In this document: one piece after another, positions 4,755 through 10,661 of the stretch
Layout of the letters: every line of letters begins with the position of its first letter
Numbering within the stretch: position 1 is the first letter of the stretch
Assembly (NCBI GenBank): GCA_041639705.1
Contig: JBEQBT010000105.1
Span: 1-10,661 of the forward strand
Direction: 5' to 3'
From: JARDZI01 sp041639705
GTDB taxonomy: Bacteria > Bacillota > Clostridia > Clostridiales > Caloramatoraceae
DNA: 10,661 nucleotides
Made by a program: the position numbers and the translations under genes
Notes under the pieces: model-generated
Told to the model about the DNA's origin: nothing
The model's input: the letters and a program-made list of their open reading frames with translations, nothing else
Databases searched by the model: none

Positions 4755-7430
4755 ATGAATATACCACAACTTAAGCAATATGAGAACAGAATAGTAGGGG
4801 AGCTTAAAATAGATAAAAGAGAAGCACAGCTAATGCCCTACCCTGAGGAAATGAGTCCTGAGCTTTCTGGATTTTTAATGTCACAGGGGATTGAAAAGCT
4901 TTACTCCCATCAGTTTGAGATGTTCAACAGAGCATTAAGGGGAGAGAATGTTATTATTACCACATCCACAGCCAGCGGGAAAACCCTGGGCTTTCTCCTT
5001 CCTGTTGTTGAAAAAATATTAAAGGACCCTACTGCCAAGGCTATATTTGTATATCCTACCAAGGCTCTTGCCCATGATCAGTTTAGAAATATTTTACCAG
5101 TGCTAGAGTACTTTGGACCTGAAAGGATACAAGCTGGAATATATGATGGGGACACTCCTGTAAACGAAAGAGCAAGGATAAGGAAAAATGCAAATATAAT
5201 TTTAACAAACCCTGAAATGGTTAATTCGTCATTTTTACCAAATCACAGCCTTTACGGGTTTAATCATATTTTTTCAAGGCTTAAGTATTTAATTATAGAT
5301 GAGCTGCATGTATACAGAGGGGCATTTGGCTCTCATATGGCAAATATAGTAAGAAGATTAAACAGAGTATGTAATTACTACAAAAGCAGCCCACAGTTTC
5401 TATTTAGTTCTGCTACAATTGCAAATCCAGTTGAGCTTGCAGAAAATATAACTGGCGAAAAGTTCACACATATATATAAGGACGGTTCTCCAAGAAGTGC
5501 AAAGAAGATATTTGTATGGCAGCCTCCTTATGTTCGTGATACTGAATATAGAAAAACTCCTGAGGAAGAGGCATCAGAGCTTATTCCTGATTTAGTACAG
5601 GAAAATGTAAGATTTATAACCTTTTGTAAAAGCAGAAGGGAAGTTGAGGTTGTACTTAAGGAATCAAGGGATAGACTCATGGATATAGAGGGAAAGCCTT
5701 CCCTTGGATGTGATTTATCCGATAGAATATCCGGCTATAGGGGAGGATATAAACCCGAGGAAAGAAAAGAAATTGAAAAAAGATTAGCATCTGGGAACAT
5801 CTCAGGAGTTGTAGCAACTAATGCACTTGAATTAGGTATAGATATAGGGGATTTGGAGCTTGCTATCTCCTGTGGCTTCCCAGGGACAAAGGCATCCTTT
5901 TGGCAGCAGATAGGAAGGTCAGGAAGAAGAGGGGACGGTGCCATAGGTATATTGATACTCGATGTGTCTCCACTTGATCAGTATATTGCAATAAATACAG
6001 ATTGGCTTATAAAATCAGGAGTGGAAAATGCAGTAATAGATAAAAATAACTTATTTATTCAGCTTGCACATGTGAGAGCAGCAGCAGCGGAACTGCCATT
6101 ATCCCTAGATGATGCATCAGTATTCCCTGATCTAGGTGAAATAATTCCAGTGCTAATTAAAGCTGGGGAGCTTAAGAAGGATGGAGGACTTTTTACTTGG
6201 ATAGGACGGGACTTTCCATCTGGAGATTTTAACTTAAGAAACATTTCAAGTGATATATATAAGGTAATAAATAAGCAAAATGGTACAATGCTTACTGAAA
6301 TGGATGAATATCAGGCATTCCATGAGGTATATACCAAGGCTATTTACATTCATGATGGAATGCAGTTTCTTGTGGAGAAGCTGGATCTAATTAATAGAAT
6401 AGCAGAGGTAATACCTGTTGATATGAACTATTTTACAGTACCCTTTAGTGAAACTGCAGTTACAATAATAAAAGAATTTAAAAACAAGGAAATAGCAAGA
6501 ACTACTGCAACCTTTGGGGATGTAAGTGTTAAGGAGGCAGTTCCTGCATATAAGATGATACAGTTTCATAACAGACAAAACCTTGGTTTTGAGCCCATAA
6601 GAGAAAATCTGTTTACTCATCTGGAAACCGAGGGAATGTGGTACTTGATACCCCAGAATGTTGATAATATTATTAATGCATATACCCAGTTTAACTATTA
6701 TAGTGGGATAAAGCATGCACTTTTAACTGCTGCAAGAATGAGAACCATGGCTACCTCAGCGGACATTGGGGGAACTATGTTTAACACTGTGGAAAAGGTC
6801 GGAGAGGTTAAAAGAGCATATGTAATACTCTACGATCTTTATCCCGGAGGGCTTGGTTATACTGAAAAGGCATATGACTTTTCACAGGAAATACTACAGG
6901 ATGCAATAAATCTTGTTAAAAATTGCAGGTGTAAGGATGGATGCCCTGCATGTGTTGGAGATTATCATTTAGATAAAAAGCTTGTATTATGGGGACTTGA
7001 TGGAATGCTGATTGAGAGCAAGGCTCCAATTGAGATAATTGAGAAGGCTCCAGAAATTCATATTTATGAGGAAAGACATTTTAATTTTAATGAACTAAAT
7101 GAGAAGTGGGAAGAGTTCCTCCTATTTTTAAATAAGAGAAGTGAGAGCTTTGCTCAGTTTTTTACCACAGTTAATGGAGTCAGAACCTCAGGTGATATTC
7201 TTATTTTAAGTGTCCTAACACCCTTCTATAGAGAATGGATAATGGAGTCTATTAACAAGCTTAAAATTGAAAACATAATCAAGCGTTATGTAAATGTACC
7301 TGAAAAGTTCAAGATAGACGTTGAGATAATGGAAGGAGATAGCAAGTTAGATAAGATATTGAGAAGATATGATGATCTTACTAAAAACGATACACATAAC
7401 CAAAAATATAATGACAGTGATTCAAAGTAG
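4755..7430 (+). CDS. MrfA/YprA-type DEAH helicase with DUF1998 and an extra C-terminal domain
   Basis: This superfamily 2 DNA helicase resembles B. subtilis MrfA (YprA) and eukaryotic Hrq1, which act in repair of mitomycin C-type damage. Motifs in order: TASGKT (Walker A, 72-77), PTKALAHDQ (101-109), TNPEM (151-155), DELH (182-185), SSAT (218-221), ATNALELGIDIG (354-365) and QQIGRSGRRGD (384-394). The DUF1998 part carries CxCx3Cx2C (C724, C726, C730, C733), the four-cysteine zinc site known in MrfA. At 891 residues it is clearly longer than B. subtilis MrfA (about 750). The extra part, about 778-860, resembles the DnaA N-terminal domain (see findings). The tail is charged and probably disordered. 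ATG 4755 is preceded by AAGGTGGG at 6-nt spacing. The next helicase gene starts 8 nt after the stop, so the two form an operon. The usual nuclease partner mrfB is absent here. Confidence 0.9.
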   Translation: MNIPQLKQYENRIVGELKIDKREAQLMPYPEEMSPELSGFLMSQGIEKLYSHQFEMFNRALRGENVIITTSTASGKTLGFLLPVVEKILKDPTAKAIFVYPTKALAHDQFRNILPVLEYFGPERIQAGIYDGDTPVNERARIRKNANIILTNPEMVNSSFLPNHSLYGFNHIFSRLKYLIIDELHVYRGAFGSHMANIVRRLNRVCNYYKSSPQFLFSSATIANPVELAENITGEKFTHIYKDGSPRSAKKIFVWQPPYVRDTEYRKTPEEEASELIPDLVQENVRFITFCKSRREVEVVLKESRDRLMDIEGKPSLGCDLSDRISGYRGGYKPEERKEIEKRLASGNISGVVATNALELGIDIGDLELAISCGFPGTKASFWQQIGRSGRRGDGAIGILILDVSPLDQYIAINTDWLIKSGVENAVIDKNNLFIQLAHVRAAAAELPLSLDDASVFPDLGEIIPVLIKAGELKKDGGLFTWIGRDFPSGDFNLRNISSDIYKVINKQNGTMLTEMDEYQAFHEVYTKAIYIHDGMQFLVEKLDLINRIAEVIPVDMNYFTVPFSETAVTIIKEFKNKEIARTTATFGDVSVKEAVPAYKMIQFHNRQNLGFEPIRENLFTHLETEGMWYLIPQNVDNIINAYTQFNYYSGIKHALLTAARMRTMATSADIGGTMFNTVEKVGEVKRAYVILYDLYPGGLGYTEKAYDFSQEILQDAINLVKNCRCKDGCPACVGDYHLDKKLVLWGLDGMLIESKAPIEIIEKAPEIHIYEERHFNFNELNEKWEEFLLFLNKRSESFAQFFTTVNGVRTSGDILILSVLTPFYREWIMESINKLKIENIIKRYVNVPEKFKIDVEIMEGDSKLDKILRRYDDLTKNDTHNQKYNDSDSK

Positions 7431-7438
7431 GTGTTTTC

Positions 7439-9049
7439 ATGCTTGACAAGTATTTGAAGGATTTTGAAAAACTGAATAACTATCAAAGGGAAGCAGTTAC
7501 TCTAATGGATAAACATGTTGTTTTAAATGCAGTAGTTGGGAGCGGAAAAACCACAGTACTCACCTCTAAGGTAATATATCTTAATCAGATAGAAAAAGTA
7601 CCCCTTGAGGAAATGATTGTCCTTACCTTTACTAATAAGGCTGCAAATGAGATTAGGGAAAGAGTAAGTTCATTTGATGATGAAATTGGAAGTGCTATGA
7701 AATATTTTGGCACATTTCATTCTGTTGCTAGGACCATACTTTTAGAGTCCCTCAAAATCCAGGAAATAGGGTACACAAAGGACTTCGGAATAATTGACAA
7801 TGTAGAAGCAGCACAGATGTTTGTTGATATAATTGATAGAAATAAGTTGAAAATTAAATATAAGGCCAAGCTCATGAAAAGAATAGATGATTTTAAAAAA
7901 GGCAAATTCCTATACGGAATAATGAAAAACCAGGATGACATTGAAGAGCTATACAATGAGTACCAACGAGAAAAGATAAAAAACAACATTATGGATTTTG
8001 ATGATTTGATTGAAAATTGTATTAGTATTCTGGAGGAACCACTAAACCCTAAATGGATTATAGTTGATGAGTTTCAGGATACTGACATAAGACAGCTTGA
8101 ATTGATTAGAAGACTTGGGGGAGCTAATACAAATATATTTGTTATAGGAGATCCAAACCAGGTCATATATTCCTGGAGAACAGGAAATGATAATATATTT
8201 AATGAATTTAAGAGGGTGTATGATGCAAAAGAAATAACCCTTCCCATTAACTATCGATCAAGCAGGACAATAATAGAAGCCGCTAAATCCTTGTTAAATG
8301 GAAGTAACATTGAGGGAATAATGGGATATGGTAATCCTATTATTATAAGGAAACATTTTGATAGCTTTAACGAAGCCCTGCATATTGCAAGAAAGATAAA
8401 GAACCTCCATGCTGAGGGAATTTCTTATAAAGACATGGGAATTCTCTATAGAAGACAGGCTCAGGTCGAGATACTAGCAGATGTACTAAACAAAAACGAA
8501 ATACCCTATAAGCAAATTTTTAAAAAACCACTTCCATTTGAGGAGGATGAAAGTACAAATTACAATGAGGAGGGGGTAAATCTCCTTACTCTGCATGCAT
8601 CAAAGGGTCTTGAATTTTCATATGTATTTATAGTTGGAGTAAATATGGGAAACATTCCTCTAACCACAAAAAGAGGGGAAGAGGAGGAGGAAGTAAGGCT
8701 GTTTTTTGTTGGAATGACGAGAGCAAAAACTTTTCTTGAAATATCATATGTTATAAAGCCGTCTTTCCAGGGAATGACACCATATCCTAGTCCATATCTT
8801 TCCATGATACCCTCAAACCTTGTTGAAAGGGAGGAGGAAGGTAGAAAATCTACACTTTCGGAGCTTATGGACATACTAAGGCAGGATAGGGAAAAGAAGA
8901 AGGAAGAACTAAATATGAAATGGGCAGTACATGCAAAATATGGAAGAGGCAAAATAATATTTGAAGATGAAAGCATCATTAGAGTTGAATTCGAAGTCTA
9001 TGGGGAAAAGGAATTTTTAAAGATGTTTTGCCCATTGATTATAGAATAA
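7439..9049 (+). CDS. Compact UvrD/PcrA-like superfamily 1 helicase with C-terminal Tudor-like domain
   Basis: This is an ATP-dependent 3'-5' type DNA helicase. Motifs: GSGKTT (34-39), TFTNKAA (63-69), GTFHS (91-95), DEFQDT (210-215), GDPNQVIYSWR (237-247), NYRSS (271-275), TLHASKGLEF (384-393) and FFVGMTRAK (422-430). Only about 108 residues separate NYRSS from TLHASKGLEF, too few for a full 2B domain, so the protein (536 residues against 700 or more for UvrD/PcrA) is a trimmed form. Residues ~495-533 (HAKYGRGKII and onward) resemble the PcrA/UvrD C-terminal Tudor-like domain that contacts RNA polymerase. ATG 7439 has AGGTG (7429-7433) upstream and lies 8 nt after the MrfA-like gene, implying translation coupling and a joint role in repair. 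All ATPase motifs are intact, so it is not a remnant. It is not uvrD or pcrA itself. Confidence 0.88.
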   Translation: MLDKYLKDFEKLNNYQREAVTLMDKHVVLNAVVGSGKTTVLTSKVIYLNQIEKVPLEEMIVLTFTNKAANEIRERVSSFDDEIGSAMKYFGTFHSVARTILLESLKIQEIGYTKDFGIIDNVEAAQMFVDIIDRNKLKIKYKAKLMKRIDDFKKGKFLYGIMKNQDDIEELYNEYQREKIKNNIMDFDDLIENCISILEEPLNPKWIIVDEFQDTDIRQLELIRRLGGANTNIFVIGDPNQVIYSWRTGNDNIFNEFKRVYDAKEITLPINYRSSRTIIEAAKSLLNGSNIEGIMGYGNPIIIRKHFDSFNEALHIARKIKNLHAEGISYKDMGILYRRQAQVEILADVLNKNEIPYKQIFKKPLPFEEDESTNYNEEGVNLLTLHASKGLEFSYVFIVGVNMGNIPLTTKRGEEEEEVRLFFVGMTRAKTFLEISYVIKPSFQGMTPYPSPYLSMIPSNLVEREEEGRKSTLSELMDILRQDREKKKEELNMKWAVHAKYGRGKIIFEDESIIRVEFEVYGEKEFLKMFCPLIIE

Positions 9050-9056
9050 ATTTATT

Positions 9057-9078
9057 TTTACATACATGAATATGTAAA
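9057..9078. repeat. Short palindrome between the helicase operon and the YhfC gene
   Basis: TTTACATA (9057-9064) and TATGTAAA (9071-9078) form a perfect 8-bp inverted repeat around CATGAA. No T-run follows, so it is not a classical terminator. It could be an operator for the next gene or a weak bidirectional stop. Such AT-rich palindromes also arise by chance. Confidence 0.3.
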
Positions 9079-9159
9079 TTGAGGATATAAGTTATAAAGA
9101 ACAGCTACCATCAATATTATTTAATGAGGGTAATATTTATAAAATGGAGGAGTTCTTTT

Positions 9160-9945
9160 ATGATAAATAGGTTATCAATTATTTTTATGGTTATAAGCTT
9201 GTTAATAGTGTTCCTTTTTCCAATTGGATTGTGGATATACTTTTATAAAAAAGAAAGAATATCTGCAATCGCTGTACTGGTAGGTACACTTACTTTTGTC
9301 ATAAGTCAAATATTACTGAGAATACCGCTTTTGCAGTTTCTTCAAGGCCAGAGCTGGTATGCTGAAATTGCAAGGAATATTTGGATTTCAGCTCTGTTTC
9401 TTGGCTTAACTGCAGGAATTTTTGAGGAAGTTGGGAGGTTTTTGGGATTTAAGTTTTTTCTTAAGAAAAAGTTGAAAAGGGAAAATGGTATTGCACTTGG
9501 AATAGGACATGGTGGAATTGAAGCAATAATACTTGTTGGGTTAACTAATATAAACAATATAATATTCAGTCAGATGATAAATTCAGGTGCATTTGACAAA
9601 ATTTCTGGAGCTTTTGCACCTGGAATGTCAGATTATATAGTGGAAGCACTGACAAATACAGAACCAGTAATGTTCCTAGTAGGAGGCTTTGAAAGAGTAT
9701 TTGCCATAATCGCTCATATAGCATTTTCAATTATTGTTTTATACGGTGTTAAAAATAGAAAAGGTGTTTATCTTATTTATGCAATACTTGCTCATACATT
9801 ATTGAATGCACCAACAGTTGTCATAAGCTACTACTTTGGGACATGGGCAGCTGAAGGCTATATTATACTTTTCACTGCTGCTGCATTGATTTTTAGTATA
9901 AAATCAAAAAAAATGTTTATTGAAAATTCAGTTAGAATTGAATAA
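9160..9945 (+). CDS. YhfC-family putative intramembrane metalloprotease
   Basis: This multi-pass membrane protein has about seven hydrophobic segments. It carries residues typical of the YhfC family, which belongs to the wider CAAX/PrsW-like membrane protease group: FEEVGRF (Glu89-Glu90), GHGGIEA (His117, Glu121), FERVFAIIAH (Glu178, His186) and AHTLLNA (His212, Asn216). The paired Glu and later His residues are the likely metal site. A start at ATG 9160 is preferred because TGGAGGAG (9145-9152) lies 7 nt upstream, giving 261 residues. An in-frame ATG at 9124 would add 12 mostly charged residues and would place the ribosome binding site inside the gene. It stands apart from the helicase genes by 110 bp and is followed directly by an insertion-sequence-like scar. 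The substrate is unknown. Confidence 0.85.
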   Translation: MINRLSIIFMVISLLIVFLFPIGLWIYFYKKERISAIAVLVGTLTFVISQILLRIPLLQFLQGQSWYAEIARNIWISALFLGLTAGIFEEVGRFLGFKFFLKKKLKRENGIALGIGHGGIEAIILVGLTNINNIIFSQMINSGAFDKISGAFAPGMSDYIVEALTNTEPVMFLVGGFERVFAIIAHIAFSIIVLYGVKNRKGVYLIYAILAHTLLNAPTVVISYYFGTWAAEGYIILFTAAALIFSIKSKKMFIENSVRIE

Positions 9946-9949
9946 GTAA

Positions 9950-10069
9950 GCAAGGCTCTCAAAGGAACTTAAGTATGGCGCTTTAAAGGTAGTTTTTTCT
10001 GAAGTGAATGATAAGAAGTATGGTATAGGATTGTGGTTTGATCCACTTTCAAGACTTCCACTTCTATAA
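9950..10069 (+). pseudogene. Short coding remnant, unrecognised, probably from a mobile element
   Basis: A frame of 39 codons with no start codon ends at TAA 10067-10069. It encodes a protein-like C-terminus including KKYGIGLWFDPLSRLPLL. An in-frame TAA lies at 9947-9949, and the YhfC stop is at 9943-9945. The peptide composition looks like real protein, but I do not recognise the family. Past the TAA the same frame stays open through the two hairpins downstream. Because these hairpins look like an IS200/IS605 right end, the remnant may be the 3' end of that element's lost gene. Confidence 0.4.
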
Positions 10070-10087
10070 GTGAGAGAACCATTGCCT

Positions 10088-10150
10088 ACTTTGGTGGGGG
10101 TAGAGTCCCCACCAAAGTCTCAACGTCTAGCTTTAGCTGGACGAGTTCAC
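10088..10150 (+). ncRNA. TnpB omega (re)RNA-like 3' end / IS200-IS605 right-end scar
   Basis: Hairpin 1 has a perfect 12-bp stem (10088-10099 with 10107-10118, loop GTAGAGT). Hairpin 2 has an 8-bp stem (10124-10131 with 10136-10143, loop TTTA) and is followed by AGTTCAC ending at 10150. The reRNA of ISDra2 TnpB, as I recall it, ends in a comparable hairpin containing GACTTTAGTC followed by GGTTCAA and then the guide. Here the same position reads AGCTTTAGCT and AGTTCAC. By this reading the element would end at 10150 and the guide would be the flanking sequence from 10151. There is no T-run after either hairpin, so they are not terminators. No intact tnpA or tnpB is present. Confidence 0.5.
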
Positions 10151-10210
10151 TACCAAATCTACGACAGAATTAACACTTGACAAATGAATAAAATACGAGG
10201 AGATGGGGTT

Positions 10211-10501
10211 TTGAGTAAAACAAAAAAATTCGGGTGGATGTTATTTGGTTTGATTATTATAATAAATATAGCATTTTTTCCTTTTCTCCCTGAAAGACTG
10301 GCAATTCAATTTAATACAAGTGGAGTAAGCAGAACAGCATCAAAACCAATTGCACTTGCAGTTATACCACTCATAATGCTTATTATTAACTTGGTTTATG
10401 GTAATGATGAAAATAAAAACTCGAAGGTAATATTAGGCGGAGTAATATTATTCGCTGTAAACCTAGTGAGTAATATTGTTAATTTAATACTAGTTAAATA
10501 A
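10211..10501 (+). CDS. Small DUF1648 (SdpI N-terminal-like) membrane protein
   Basis: This protein of 96 residues has three hydrophobic segments (about 8-24, 46-63 and 74-94). The stretch around LPERLAIQFNTSGVSRTASKP (about 26-46), between the first two segments, matches the DUF1648 pattern found at the N-terminus of SdpI-type immunity and signalling proteins. SdpI itself is about 207 residues, so this is roughly a half-size, stand-alone version. The TTG start at 10211 is preferred because AGGAG (10198-10202) lies 8 nt upstream. An ATG at 10184 in the same frame would give 105 residues but has no ribosome binding site and would enclose this one. It lies just downstream of the insertion-sequence-like scar and ends in a terminator. 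Its function is unknown; an immunity or envelope role would be a guess. Confidence 0.7.
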   Translation: MSKTKKFGWMLFGLIIIINIAFFPFLPERLAIQFNTSGVSRTASKPIALAVIPLIMLIINLVYGNDENKNSKVILGGVILFAVNLVSNIVNLILVK

Positions 10502-10523
10502 AGGGGTAACCCTTTACTTTTTT
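10499..10523 (+). terminator. Intrinsic terminator after the DUF1648 gene
   Basis: TAAAGGG (10499-10505) pairs with CCCTTTA (10510-10516) around GTAA, followed by C and six Ts (10518-10523). The stem begins within the stop codon. Confidence 0.85.
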
Positions 10524-10541
10524 GTGTATTTATATTTGTAT

Positions 10542-10661
10542 AATAGGAATTATGTGTAACAAATATTATTGATATTATGATAGAACCGTAGTGGTTGATG
10601 CCCACATCAACAGGGCATTAACATGACAGGTGATATCTGCAACAATTGTGGAAATACTATA
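10542..10661. repeat. Inverted-repeat element, copy 2 (cut by the window end)
   Basis: The sequence from AATAGGAAT (10542) aligns with copy 1 from 1713. It is almost identical over ATGATAGAAC-GTAGT-GT--ATGCCCACATC-ACAGGG (10577-10615), weaker inside, and in the same orientation. ATGCCC (10599-10604) can pair with GGGCAT (10613-10618); in copy 1 the same stem keeps pairing through G-U pairs. Like copy 1 it directly follows a gene's terminator. The right arm is beyond the window. Confidence 0.7.

Noticed and set aside
5735..6716. Minus-strand open frames inside the MrfA-like gene, and similar ones at 1944-2255, 7286-7989, 8560-8979, 9342-9557 and 10396-10605
   Set aside because: They are antisense to well-supported genes, lack ribosome binding sites, and encode no recognisable domain.
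10088..10118. The 12-bp hairpin as a terminator of the YhfC gene
   Set aside because: No T-run follows the stem, and it lies about 140 nt after the stop within the insertion-sequence-like scar.
10070..10150. Group I intron/IStron end
   Set aside because: No recognisable P, Q, R, S core elements are visible; the hairpins fit a TnpB guide-RNA end better.
10177..10182. Perfect TTGACA as a -35 box for the DUF1648 gene
   Set aside because: No acceptable -10 occurs 15-19 nt downstream; the closest, TAAAAT, is only 6 nt away.

Overview
The window is AT-rich DNA from a spore-forming, low-GC Firmicute, most likely a clostridium. The evidence is strong AAGGAG-type ribosome binding sites, GTG and TTG starts, T-tailed intrinsic terminators, a CwlD-type cortex amidase with a match to a mother-cell sigma-E promoter, and Firmicute-type families (PlsY, YhfC, DUF1648). 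No rRNA, tRNA or CRISPR array was seen.

Layout: a palindromic repeat (1-55) abuts the 3' end of plsY (minus strand). A divergent intergenic region leads to cwlD (plus), which ends in a terminator. Next is a gene-free stretch (1646-2049) holding a roughly 200-bp imperfect inverted-repeat element. A second copy of this element starts at 10542 and runs off the window. Then comes a two-gene AmmeMemoRadiSam operon: a fused Memo/LigB-like + AMMECR1 protein (2050-3453) and its radical SAM partner (3458-4447). A terminator and promoter region follow. After it, two helicase genes lie 8 bp apart: an MrfA/YprA-type DEAH helicase with a DUF1998 zinc site and an extra C-terminal domain, and a compact UvrD/PcrA-like helicase. 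The last part holds a YhfC-family membrane protease-like gene, a decayed insertion-sequence-like scar, a small DUF1648 membrane protein, and the second repeat copy.

The most notable observation is in the radical SAM gene. Its apparent stop (TGA, 4319-4321) is followed in the same frame by 41 codons that supply the family's C-terminal CxxC...CxxC zinc-ribbon tail, ending at TAA 4445-4447, just before an intrinsic terminator. A hairpin whose apical loop starts 20 nt after the TGA, with G as the second loop base, resembles a bacterial SECIS element. The simplest reading is a selenocysteine-containing AmmeMemoRadiSam enzyme (Sec288 of 329 residues). A recent nonsense mutation is the main alternative.

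A second notable item is the region 10088-10150. It has two strong hairpins, the second with a CTTTAG loop, followed by AGTTCAC. It resembles the 3' end of TnpB omega (re)RNAs at the right end of IS200/IS605 elements, although no intact tnpA or tnpB is present.
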